Positions 1 to 7,685 are shown, numbered from the stretch's first letter. The stretch is DNA of 9,757 nt from an uncultured Alistipes sp. (GCA_900769745.1 CAAGHX010000240.1:1-9757), one strand, 5' to 3'. Translations and numbers: made by a program. Notes: a model not told the origin generated them from the sequence alone.

Positions 1-1
1 C

Positions 2-484
2 TCGAACAATCTCACGCTCGCCTCACAGGTGGTAAATGGCGTAAACTTCGTTGCCGTTGACGATGTATATTACAACTTCACCGAGCAGCAGATGACCCAG
101 ATGGAGCAGGAGGTGAAGCGTGGCTTGCCAATCGTTATGATGTGCCACGTTCCACTCTACACCCCACGCCACTGCGAGTATGGATTGCAGCAGACAAAGG
201 GCCTGGCGGCATATCTTACAGGCGTACCGCTGGAGATTACATCTAAATATAAGGAGTACCCCAACCTCGCCCCCGATCAGAAGTGGCGCAACCGCTCTGT
301 GCAGCAGCGAGCCGACAAACCTACGCTCGACTTCATCGCCTGGCTCAAGGCTCAGCCTCAGTTGAAAGCAATCCTCTGCGGCCACTGCCACTACTTCTTC
401 GAGGAGCGCTTCTCGCCAACGGCTATGCAGTACACCGTCGCTGCAGGATATTCTGGCAGCGGCTATGCCATAAAATTTGTATAA
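2..484 (+). CDS. Calcineurin-like metallophosphoesterase, C-terminal part (5' end outside window)
   Basis: The reading frame is open to the left edge, so this is the last 160 codons of a longer gene ending in TAA. Two metal-binding signatures of the calcineurin-like phosphoesterase fold are visible: MCHVPLY, with its histidine codon at 146-148, and GHCHYFF (GHxH motif), with histidine codons at 383-385 and 389-391. The N-terminal DxH, GDxxD and GNHD motifs expected of the fold would lie upstream, outside the window. The family hydrolyses phosphomonoesters or phosphodiesters with a two-metal centre, and the substrate cannot be read from this part. The frame stops 17 bp before the next gene on the same strand, so the two are probably co-transcribed. 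Since that neighbour carries a signal peptide, this enzyme may also be exported, but its N-terminus is not visible. The fold is well supported; the substrate is unknown. Confidence 0.85.
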   Translation, partial: SNNLTLASQVVNGVNFVAVDDVYYNFTEQQMTQMEQEVKRGLPIVMMCHVPLYTPRHCEYGLQQTKGLAAYLTGVPLEITSKYKEYPNLAPDQKWRNRSVQQRADKPTLDFIAWLKAQPQLKAILCGHCHYFFEERFSPTAMQYTVAAGYSGSGYAIKFV

Positions 485-501
485 CCTTAAAATGAGATAC
501 C

Positions 502-2868
502 GTGAAAAAGCTACTTACCACCCTACTTTCGCTATGCATTGCAACAGCAGCATGGTCGGCAGCAGCAACACCCGATGGCACAACACCCTCGGCTATTCTA
601 TCGGCAGATGGGTCACAACAGAAGATAATTCTGCCCGGCGAGGAGGGTCGCAAGCCCGCCGCCAAGCTCGACTACTTCCCACACAACCAATACGCCTTTG
701 TATGGCGAAATTGGAGCGTTGTGGATAAGTCACGCCTTGCCGATGTGTTGCAGACAAATGTGCAGAATGTCGAGCAGCTGGCCGAGTCGATGGGCCTATC
801 ACGCAAGCAGACCATCGAGCCTGAGTGGTGTACCACCCGAGGCTACATCACTATCCTCAAACGCAACTGGCATCTACTCCCTTACGAGCAGCTTATGCAA
901 CTGCTCGGAATGAGTCGCGAGGAGCTGAAGTTCCGCCTTATCGAGGACGATTTTCTATATGTGAAATTGGGTAATGTTAAGCCCTACTGCGAGCCTCTGC
1001 TCTACACTGAACCAACGGCTCAGATGCGCGAGCGTGCAGCCGAGATTGCAGCCGTAGTTCGTTCATTGGGCAAAGATGCCTTGAAGGTTGAAGAGCCACG
1101 ATTTGGCTTTATGCGTGATTTCGAGAAAGTGCAGCCAACAAAGGTCACAAATAGCAAAGCCACCACATCGGCAGCCGAAGATGAGACCTTTGAGCTTAGA
1201 ATGATATATCCCTACTTTGCCGATTTTGGCGACCCACTGCTCGACGAGAGTATGAGCTCATATCCCGAGGAGTTGTTCCGCCGCTTGCAGCAGGTGGGTG
1301 TGAATGGCGTGTGGTTGCACTCGGTGTTGCGTATGATGGTTGAGCCCGACGATAAGGGATTCCCCGGTGATGCACAGGCAGCCGACCGCATCAAGGGCCT
1401 GAACAGACTCGTTGAGCGTGCTGCAAAATATGGAATCAAGATTTATCTTTATGTCAACGAGCCACGCGCTATGGACGAGGATTACTTCGGTGCATCGGCT
1501 CAGCGCAAGGAGTATATGGGCCCCAAGTGGGGAGGACTCAACTCATTCTGCACCTCAAATCCTGAAGTTCTCGGCTGGCTCACTCGCTCGATGGAGAGCC
1601 TCTTTAGCCAGGTGAAGGGCCTGGGTGGAGTCTTTACCATCACAGCATCGGAGAACTACACAAGCTGCGTTTCTCGCAACCACAAGGGATGCGAGCGTTG
1701 CAAGGATAGAGAGTATTCCGACCTCATTGCCGACGTGAATCGTGCCATCGAGAAGGGCGTTCACAAAGCTGCGCCCGATGCCAAGGTAATCGTATGGGAT
1801 TGGGGCTGGAGAGACAGCGAATGCGAAGCCATCATCAGCAAGCTCCCCAAGGAGTGCTGGTTTATGTCGGTCAGCGAGTGGTCGAAACCATTTGAGCGTG
1901 GCGGCGTGAAATCGTCGGTTGGCGAGTACTCTATATCAAATGTTGGCCCTGGCCCACGAGCTCTGCGCAACTGGGCTGCAGCACGCAAGCAAGGCTTGAA
2001 GTGTGTAGCGAAGGTGCAGGTAAACTGTACTTGGGAGATGGCCGTGGTGCCACAGGTTCCCGTAATGGATTTGGTAGGTCAGCACGCACAAAATCTCACG
2101 CAGGAGAGCGTGAATGGCGTGATGTTGAGCTGGAGCTTGGGTGGTTACCCATCAGAGAATCTCAAGCTCTTCCAGTCGTTCCGCAAGGGTGTAGATGCCA
2201 AGCAGGCAGTTGAGCAGCTTGCACTTAACGAGTATGGTGCAAAGGCTGGCCCTATCGTTCGTGAGGCGTGGCGTGCCTGCTCGGAGGGATTCCAAAACTA
2301 CCCCTACCACATCAACACAGTGTATTATGGTCCTCACCACAAGGGTCCATCAAACCCATTCTACACCACACCTACTACTTTCGGTGCGACAATGGTATAT
2401 GGATTCCCCTACGACCATTGGAACGGCTGGCGTTCGGTTTACCCTATCGACGTATGGATTGGTCTCATGGAGAAGTCGGCCAAAGGATTTGCCGATGGTG
2501 TTGAGCTACTGAAAAAGGCTTACGCCACAGCCGAGAAAAAATATCGTGATGGTGTAGCCACACAGCTCAACCGTGCCGAAGCCGTGAGAATACATCTGCA
2601 ATCGGCAGCCGAGCAGGGTCGTTTCTTCGAGGCTCGCGACCGCATGCTTAAGAGCAGCAACCCCGCTGAGCGCAAGGAGTGCAAGGAGATTATGCTCAAG
2701 GCGTGCAAGGCCGAGCAGGAGCTTGTGAAGGCCATGTTGCCTGTCATGTCGTCTGATTCGATGATTGCCTTCGAGTCGGCCAACCAATACTTCTACATCA
2801 CAGCCGACCTTATCGAGGCCTACATCAGCATCGACTACGCGCTGCGTTGGCTTGAGAGCATTGAGTAG
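502..2868 (+). CDS. Secreted protein with probable TIM-barrel glycoside-hydrolase-like core, family unassigned
   Basis: The product is 788 aa. The GTG at 502 is the only sensible start: an in-frame TGA lies at 493-495 and the GTG opens directly into a Sec signal peptide (KK, hydrophobic LLTTLLSLCIATAA, likely cleavage near AWSA, residues 17-21). Residues 69-151 hold two related 31-residue segments, each beginning RNW, that look like short helix-turn-helix units. Residues 231-560 alternate strands and helices like a TIM barrel: PEELFRRLQQVGVNGVWLHS (255-274), IKIYLYVNEP (312-321), GVFTITASEN (376-385), VIVWDWGW (429-436) and MLSWSLGGYP (541-550). Glu384 at the end of a predicted strand is a candidate catalytic acid, and Cys389, Cys397 and Cys400 form a CxxC-type cluster after it. 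Residues 605-650 carry a GP/PF/YDHWNGWRS-type conserved-looking stretch, and the C-terminal 130 residues are helical. The pattern recalls GH20/GH67-like or DUF4838-like barrels, but I cannot place it. The gene ends in tandem TAG TAG. Confidence 0.7.
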   Translation: MKKLLTTLLSLCIATAAWSAAATPDGTTPSAILSADGSQQKIILPGEEGRKPAAKLDYFPHNQYAFVWRNWSVVDKSRLADVLQTNVQNVEQLAESMGLSRKQTIEPEWCTTRGYITILKRNWHLLPYEQLMQLLGMSREELKFRLIEDDFLYVKLGNVKPYCEPLLYTEPTAQMRERAAEIAAVVRSLGKDALKVEEPRFGFMRDFEKVQPTKVTNSKATTSAAEDETFELRMIYPYFADFGDPLLDESMSSYPEELFRRLQQVGVNGVWLHSVLRMMVEPDDKGFPGDAQAADRIKGLNRLVERAAKYGIKIYLYVNEPRAMDEDYFGASAQRKEYMGPKWGGLNSFCTSNPEVLGWLTRSMESLFSQVKGLGGVFTITASENYTSCVSRNHKGCERCKDREYSDLIADVNRAIEKGVHKAAPDAKVIVWDWGWRDSECEAIISKLPKECWFMSVSEWSKPFERGGVKSSVGEYSISNVGPGPRALRNWAAARKQGLKCVAKVQVNCTWEMAVVPQVPVMDLVGQHAQNLTQESVNGVMLSWSLGGYPSENLKLFQSFRKGVDAKQAVEQLALNEYGAKAGPIVREAWRACSEGFQNYPYHINTVYYGPHHKGPSNPFYTTPTTFGATMVYGFPYDHWNGWRSVYPIDVWIGLMEKSAKGFADGVELLKKAYATAEKKYRDGVATQLNRAEAVRIHLQSAAEQGRFFEARDRMLKSSNPAERKECKEIMLKACKAEQELVKAMLPVMSSDSMIAFESANQYFYITADLIEAYISIDYALRWLESIE

Positions 2869-2894
2869 TAGAATCGGCCAATAGGCACAAAACA

Positions 2895-2932
2895 AATAGC
2901 GTAACCCCTTACGGAGTTACGCTATTCTTTTA
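2895..2932. terminator. Bidirectional intrinsic terminator between converging genes
   Basis: Arms AATAGCGTAAC (2895-2905) and GTTACGCTATT (2916-2926) pair perfectly over 11 bp. Two further C-G pairs (2907-2908 with 2913-2914) form beyond one C/A mismatch, closing a TTAC loop. The + strand continues TCTTTTAT and the - strand continues TTTGTTTT, so the hairpin can stop transcripts from both sides. It lies in the 81-bp gap between the stop of the secreted protein and the stop of the GH57 gene, the expected place for a shared terminator. Confidence 0.88.
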
Positions 2933-2949
2933 TCTAACGCTCAAAGAGG

Positions 2950-4170
2950 TTAAGCCGAAGCTGTATCCTTCTTGCGAGACTTCTTAGCAGCAATTGCACG
3001 GTCGAGCTCGATCTCGAAATCGGCCAACACGTTCATATAGTTGATAAATGCCTCGTATGATGAACCATAAGGGTTGAAGTATGCGTGAACATCACCATCA
3101 GAGAGCCACTTTGTAGCCATATAGTAGAAGTGGTCTGATGTCTGCATGAAGTTCCATACATACTCATAGTCTGTGTTCTTCACAGCCTTAACCTTATCCT
3201 TCAAAGCGTAGAGCTTAGAGAATGCCTCGTTCTGCAACTCGTTACCCAACCAAGCTGTAACGTCGCGCTCCTCGTCAGCCCACGACATCACGTGAGGACA
3301 GTGCAATACGCCTACAGGCTGGTAAGCCTTAGCAGCCTCGCTAACTGTTGCAAACTGCACATCGCCCTGCTTCAAGATAGCCTTTGGCAAAGCCTTCACG
3401 AAGTCGAAGATACCTGTTGTAGCCTTCTGGTGCTCACCGAATGTCTCGTAGTCCATGAAGAGGTTAACAACCTCACCAGCGTCCTCCTTAACCCAGCCAG
3501 CGAACTTCTCAGCTGTGAGAGGATACTGATCCCAACCCTGGTTAGAGAAGCGGAATGCAATATCGTCAGAGAGCTTGTAGTTACGCAACAACACGCGCAA
3601 GCGGTTGTCGATAGCATTTGTGTAGATGTAGTTTGGAGACTTCCAACCCATAACGTGCTTAGCACCCTCAGCCAAGATAGTCTTGAAGCCAAGCTCCGAT
3701 ACCATCTCACCAATCTGGTCAGAGTAGATAAGCTCAGTGTTACGGAAAGCAACTGGCTTCTTACCAAACTCCTCCTTAATCATCTTTGAGTGCAACTTAA
3801 CCTGCTCTACGAAATCCTCCTTAGATGAGAGTGATGCCAAAGAGTGAGAGTAGGTCTCAGCCAAGAACTCCACACAACCTGTCTCTGCCAAAGCGCGGAA
3901 CGAATCCAACACCTCAGGAGCATAGGCACGGAACTGCTCAACAGCAGAACCTGTGATAGAGAACGAACACTTGAAAGCGCCTTTATTCTCCTTGATGAGC
4001 TTCAACAACAGAGCGTTCATAGGCAAGTAGCACTGACGAGCTACCTTCTGCATAATTGCACGGTTGGTAAAGTCATCCAAGTAGTTGTGATCCTTACCGA
4101 TGTTGAAGAAGCGGTAAATTTTCAAACGCCAAGGCTGATGCACCTGAAAATATAAGCTTACTGTTTTCAT
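2950..4170 (-). CDS. GH57 family protein (alpha-amylase / 4-alpha-glucanotransferase type)
   Basis: The product is 406 aa from the ATG at 4168-4170 (MKTVSLYFQVHQPWRL). GH57 signatures appear in order: HQP (11-13, motif 1), GSAVEQ (74-79, motif 2), RNTELIYS with Glu146 as likely nucleophile (motif 3), and FMDYETFGEHQ with Asp240 as likely acid/base and Glu242 (motif 4). A VSEAAKAY segment near 276-283 may be motif 5. GH57 enzymes cut or transfer alpha-1,4-glucan chains with retention. At about 400 residues it is shorter than typical GH57 branching enzymes or archaeal glucanotransferases, so it most resembles the small bacterial alpha-amylase-type group; activity is inferred. There is no signal peptide, so it should be cytoplasmic. 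It is the last gene of the operon, 17 bp after the glycosyltransferase stop. The extreme C-terminus is basic (AAKKSRKKDTASA). An in-frame GTG at 4200 would add ten residues, but GH57 proteins begin at this MKxxSLYFQ position. Confidence 0.9.
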   Translation of the reverse strand: MKTVSLYFQVHQPWRLKIYRFFNIGKDHNYLDDFTNRAIMQKVARQCYLPMNALLLKLIKENKGAFKCSFSITGSAVEQFRAYAPEVLDSFRALAETGCVEFLAETYSHSLASLSSKEDFVEQVKLHSKMIKEEFGKKPVAFRNTELIYSDQIGEMVSELGFKTILAEGAKHVMGWKSPNYIYTNAIDNRLRVLLRNYKLSDDIAFRFSNQGWDQYPLTAEKFAGWVKEDAGEVVNLFMDYETFGEHQKATTGIFDFVKALPKAILKQGDVQFATVSEAAKAYQPVGVLHCPHVMSWADEERDVTAWLGNELQNEAFSKLYALKDKVKAVKNTDYEYVWNFMQTSDHFYYMATKWLSDGDVHAYFNPYGSSYEAFINYMNVLADFEIELDRAIAAKKSRKKDTASA

Positions 4171-4187
4171 ATCTATTATCGTTTTAT

Positions 4188-5510
4188 TTATTTTGCACAC
4201 TCATTAATGGCATCCTCATAGACCGCCTTAACCTTTGCCGCAGCATTGTTCCACTTCAAACCGGTAACCTCCTCGAGACCCTTTGTAGAGAACATCTTAG
4301 CAAGCGCAGGATACTTCACAAAGCCATAGATAGCATCTGCCATAGCATCTACGTCCCAGTAATCAACCTTAACAGCGTAGTCCAACACCTCGGCCACACC
4401 ACTCTGCTTAGAGATAATCACAGGCACATTTGCACGCATCGCCTCCAATGGAGAGATACCAAATGGCTCAGATACTGATGGCATAATATATACATCAGAG
4501 AGCTGGAACATCTTGTGCACATCGTCACCCTTCAAGAAACCTGTGAAGTGGAAACGGTCAGCAATACCCAAACGCGCTACACGACGGATAACGTGGTTCA
4601 TCATATCACCCGAACCCGCCATAACGAAACGCACGTTAGGTACACGCTTCAACACCTTAGCAGCAGCCTCAACAAAGTAGTCGGGACCCTTCTGGAAGGT
4701 GATACGGCCCAAGAATGTAACAATCTTATCCTCCACACCACGCTCAGGAGCCTCCATCTCGCTATTCACGAAACGCACAGCGTTGTGAACCGTAACGACT
4801 CTCTCAGCAGGAATGTTATACTTCTCGATAATGATGTTACGAGTCAAGTTCGATACAGCAATCACACGGTCGGCAGCAGCCATACCAGCACGCTCGATCT
4901 CATATACGCGAGTATCGATATTGTCGCTTGACGAACGGTCAAACGAAGTAGCGTGCATATGCACTACCAATGGCTTGCCAGATACACGCTTTGCAGCGAT
5001 ACCTGCAAAATATGTGAGCCAGTCGTGTGCGTGAATAACGTCAAACTGTCCCTCCAACTGACGTGCCACCTCAGCAGCAACAACAGCGTAACGAGCAACC
5101 TCCTCCATAAGGTTTGCACCATACTTACCAGAGAAAGTGTAACGTTGAGTCCAACTATCACCCTCACGCTCCCAAATCTTTCTACCTGTACGCTCATACT
5201 CCTCGCGATAGGTATCCCACTCTTCAGGAGAGATGTAGGGGACCATATTAGAATCGATGTGAACAAACGAAATCTTTCGCATGATGTCATCAGCACCCTC
5301 GACAGTTGAGCCCGTGCTATAACGAGCCTCGATATCGCTGGCATTGATAACCTTTACGAATCGCTCATCCTCATCGCCCGATGCGCGAGGCATTACGAAA
5401 ATAACCTCGACATCGTTACGAGCCAGACCTCGGGTCATACCGTAACACGCAGTACCCAAGCCACCGGCAATATGAGGCGGGAACTCCCAGCCAAACATTA
5501 ATACTCTCAT
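4188..5510 (-). CDS. Glycogen-synthase-like glycosyltransferase (GT4/GT5, GT-B fold)
   Basis: The product is 440 aa. The N-terminal Rossmann domain begins MRVLMFGWEFPPHIAGGLGT, carrying the glycine-rich acceptor loop (GGLG, 16-19); HAHDW lies at 160-164. The C-terminal donor-binding domain starts near 262 (VTFLGRITFQKG, with Arg269 and Lys274 in the usual diphosphate-contact positions) and has the EX7E motif, Glu348-Glu356, in SEPFGISPLEAM. It would transfer glucose from a nucleotide sugar to the non-reducing end of alpha-1,4-glucan, as suggested by its position between the debranching enzyme and GH57 genes. The lysine of the classical GT5 KxGGL motif is Ile14 here, so assignment to GT4 or GT5, and the choice between ADP- and UDP-glucose, stay open. 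It starts 15 bp after the debranching enzyme stop, supporting a single transcript. No signal peptide or membrane segment is present, so it should be cytoplasmic. Fold and enzyme class are secure; glycogen synthase is the best, not the only, reading. Confidence 0.85.
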   Translation of the reverse strand: MRVLMFGWEFPPHIAGGLGTACYGMTRGLARNDVEVIFVMPRASGDEDERFVKVINASDIEARYSTGSTVEGADDIMRKISFVHIDSNMVPYISPEEWDTYREEYERTGRKIWEREGDSWTQRYTFSGKYGANLMEEVARYAVVAAEVARQLEGQFDVIHAHDWLTYFAGIAAKRVSGKPLVVHMHATSFDRSSSDNIDTRVYEIERAGMAAADRVIAVSNLTRNIIIEKYNIPAERVVTVHNAVRFVNSEMEAPERGVEDKIVTFLGRITFQKGPDYFVEAAAKVLKRVPNVRFVMAGSGDMMNHVIRRVARLGIADRFHFTGFLKGDDVHKMFQLSDVYIMPSVSEPFGISPLEAMRANVPVIISKQSGVAEVLDYAVKVDYWDVDAMADAIYGFVKYPALAKMFSTKGLEEVTGLKWNNAAAKVKAVYEDAINECAK

Positions 5511-5525
5511 CCTATATATCTTTTA

Positions 5526-7592
5526 TTATTTCTTTTTGCGTACACACTTCTTCTTAGGCTCCTCGCTTACGCTCTCAACCTTTGTAGCAGCCTTGGCGCT
5601 CTTTGTTGCCTTAGTAGCGCACTTCTTTGCTGCGGGCTTCTCTGCAACAACCTTACCCGACTTCTTCTTCCACTCGGCGATAAGGTCGCTAATATAGAGC
5701 AAACCACCTACACTTGTTGCCTGCGACACACAACCGCGTGCGCGGAATGGAGGATCACCCTCGAAGCACTCGCTCACTGAGCCAATGCAATCAGTCTGAA
5801 TCTCATCGTTGAAAGCCTCCAAGATAGCCTCAGCATCTGGGATAAAACGCTCGCCTGCGATAGCGAAAGCAGTCTTAACATACATCATCAAAGGCCATAC
5901 CCAGATAGAACCATTGCGGCTCGCCAAATCCTGTGAACGCTGGTCCTCACCGTATGAAGGCTGGTAGAATGGATTACGAGGTGAGAGTGAACGGATACCG
6001 CGTGGAGTGAGCAGGTGCTGACGAACAACACCCATAACATCCATAATCTGCTCCTCGTTGAGCATTGTGTAATCCAATGCTGTTGCTACGAGCATATTTG
6101 CACGGCGGAAATCGTTGGTCTCGTAATCGTTCACATAGTCGGCCAAATAGCCCTCTGAGAGCCAGAACTTAGCAAGGAATGACTCCTTGGTCTTAGCAGG
6201 CTCATCCTTCCAGCTATCGACAAACTCCTTATCCTTCATCTTGCGTGCCAAAGCCAATGTGTAGCTTACAGCATTGTACCACAACGCCTGAATCTCCACA
6301 GCATAACCGGCACGCTGTGCTGCAGGCTGACCATCAACCTTAGTATTCATCCAAGTCAAGGCCTCACCCTCAGCAGCGGCCCATACAAGGCCATTATTAT
6401 GCAACTTCACCTTCTCGCCAAAGCCTCTGCGATAAGCCTCCAAAACAGACTTCATCGCCTCGCCGTAGCGCTCCCAGAGAGCCTTAGCAGAGATGTGCTT
6501 CTCCAAATTCTGCAATGTCCAGAAGAACCACAATGGGGCATCAGCAGCAACCCAAGCCGAAGCTGAATCGGCAAAATTACCATTCTGCATCTTAGATACC
6601 ATTGTATCCAATACCTCAAGGCAGTCCTCCTTATACTTCTGCTCCAAAACGATACCTGGCAAAGCCATAAATGTATCGCGACCTACTGTACCATACCATG
6701 GGTAGCCAGCAATCATCTCTGTACGGCCACCTGGGCGACGTACGATGAACTGGCGAGCCGAGTGGTGCAAGCAGCTCAAGAAGTCGATCTTGTGAGTACG
6801 ACGTGCGATAGAAGCCTCATAAATCTGAGTGATAGTCTCATTTGAAGCCATCTCGTCAGTTGCAGCCGAGAAGATGATGCTCTCGCCCTTCTTGATATTC
6901 ATCTCGAAGTAACCTGTTGTGAGCAAATCCTCATAGCCGTCGTAACCACGCTTGATCTCCTCTGGATACTCAAAATCGTAGTACCAATCGGGGGCAGCTA
7001 CAAACTCCACGTCCTTCTTGTTAGTCTGCAAGTAGAGCCAAGGATAACCCTCATAGAGTTTGCACTTTACACCTCCGGCAATAGGATACGAACGACCGTT
7101 TGCCTCCATATTAGCCTTCGACAAAGAGTGCTTGTTGCGGAAGGCAAAGAATGGACGCAGACGCAAAGTAGTATCCGAATGGGCATCAACCAAAGTATAG
7201 CGAATCATAAGCTGTGTGCGTTTGTGAATCCACAACAGCTCCTTACGAAGGATTACACCGCCCACACGATATGTGATTGTGGGGGTGGGAGTGTATTCAA
7301 AATCGGTGATGTATTTATGGCCACGAGGCTCATAAACACCTCTGTAACGGTGCAAGGCCAGATTAAATGACTGGTCGTGCTGAATAATGGTTTCATCGAG
7401 TGAAGAGAGCAATACGTATGCCTCATCGCTCTGGTCGATGGGAGCGACCATCAAACCGTGATATTTGCGCGTATTGCAACATACGATTGTTGTACTCATA
7501 TAACCGCCCTTGCGGTCAGTAGCCAACATCTCGCGCTGAAGCGAATACTCCAAATTACCCAACTCGCTCTTGTCAAAAGTTAATGCCGACAT
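5526..7592 (-). CDS. Glycogen debranching enzyme, amylo-alpha-1,6-glucosidase (GH133 type)
   Basis: The product is 688 aa from the ATG at 7590-7592. The N-terminal half (about 1-260; RKGGYMSTTIVCCNTRKYHGL at 27-47 is typical) matches the bacterial GDE N-terminal beta domain. From about 270 the sequence is helix-rich, as expected of an (alpha/alpha)6 barrel. AGYPWYGTVGRDTFMALPG (295-313) supplies the probable catalytic acid Asp306, and GSVSECFEGDPP (604-615) the probable base Glu608. The enzyme would hydrolyse alpha-1,6 branch points left by phosphorylase, in the cytoplasm. It is first in a three-gene operon with the glycosyltransferase and GH57 genes. Two oddities stand out: the segment usually reading like GxxSQAWSxxE is GCVSQATSVGG (620-630) here, and the last 47 residues form a tail with 17 lysines, alternating AAKK/ATK motifs and two cysteines (658, 683), absent from typical members. 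The frame is intact and the tail is in frame up to TAA at 5526-5528. Confidence 0.92.
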   Translation of the reverse strand: MSALTFDKSELGNLEYSLQREMLATDRKGGYMSTTIVCCNTRKYHGLMVAPIDQSDEAYVLLSSLDETIIQHDQSFNLALHRYRGVYEPRGHKYITDFEYTPTPTITYRVGGVILRKELLWIHKRTQLMIRYTLVDAHSDTTLRLRPFFAFRNKHSLSKANMEANGRSYPIAGGVKCKLYEGYPWLYLQTNKKDVEFVAAPDWYYDFEYPEEIKRGYDGYEDLLTTGYFEMNIKKGESIIFSAATDEMASNETITQIYEASIARRTHKIDFLSCLHHSARQFIVRRPGGRTEMIAGYPWYGTVGRDTFMALPGIVLEQKYKEDCLEVLDTMVSKMQNGNFADSASAWVAADAPLWFFWTLQNLEKHISAKALWERYGEAMKSVLEAYRRGFGEKVKLHNNGLVWAAAEGEALTWMNTKVDGQPAAQRAGYAVEIQALWYNAVSYTLALARKMKDKEFVDSWKDEPAKTKESFLAKFWLSEGYLADYVNDYETNDFRRANMLVATALDYTMLNEEQIMDVMGVVRQHLLTPRGIRSLSPRNPFYQPSYGEDQRSQDLASRNGSIWVWPLMMYVKTAFAIAGERFIPDAEAILEAFNDEIQTDCIGSVSECFEGDPPFRARGCVSQATSVGGLLYISDLIAEWKKKSGKVVAEKPAAKKCATKATKSAKAATKVESVSEEPKKKCVRKKK

Positions 7593-7682
7593 ATTAAATT
7601 TTTTGAAAAATTATTTATCCTCAGTAAAGTTAATAAAAATTTTGGCAACTTTCCAATTTTAATCCCAATAAATTAACCTTGT
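7593..7682 (-). promoter_or_regulatory. AT-rich 5' leader of the debranching-enzyme operon with possible fold
   Basis: This is the roughly 90-base stretch between the predicted transcription start (near 7680) and the ATG. It has no Shine-Dalgarno motif close to the start. Read on the - strand, GTTAAT (7677-7672) can pair with ATTAAC (7634-7629). Inside it AAAATTGG can pair with CCAAAATTTT with a small bulge, giving a weak AT hairpin near the transcript 5' end. A second AT palindrome (arms 7597-7603 and 7606-7612) lies just before the start codon. All pairs are mostly A-T, so a regulatory role is uncertain. Confidence 0.35.
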
Positions 7683-7685
7683 GAC

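Noticed and set aside
502..540. Lipoprotein signal (LLSLC, Cys12) in the 788-aa protein
   Set aside because: The residue before Cys is Leu, the hydrophobic stretch continues beyond it, and a normal signal peptidase I site follows near residues 17-21.
492..728. ATG at 492 upstream of the GTG start, opening a 78-codon frame
   Set aside because: It is in a different frame from the long gene, its product has no recognisable features, and it overlaps a well-formed signal peptide in the other frame.
2506..2895. 129-codon - strand frame antisense to the end of the secreted protein
   Set aside because: It runs into the terminator hairpin, shows no motif, and overlaps a convincing gene on the other strand.
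3292..3789. 165-codon + strand frame antisense to GH57
   Set aside because: It is a mirror of the biased codon use of the GH57 gene, with composition rich in Leu, Ser and Cys and no domain.
2950..4170. GH57 gene as the missing glycogen branching enzyme
   Set aside because: GH57 branching enzymes are usually over 500 residues with an added C-terminal helical region; this protein is 406 residues and its motifs fit the amylase-type group better. It is not excluded without an assay.
4168..4200. Longer GH57 start at an in-frame GTG, adding ten residues and overlapping the transferase gene by 13 bp
   Set aside because: GH57 proteins characteristically begin just before the xLxFQVHQP motif, and the ATG at 4168-4170 gives exactly that; the added residues look like translated leader.
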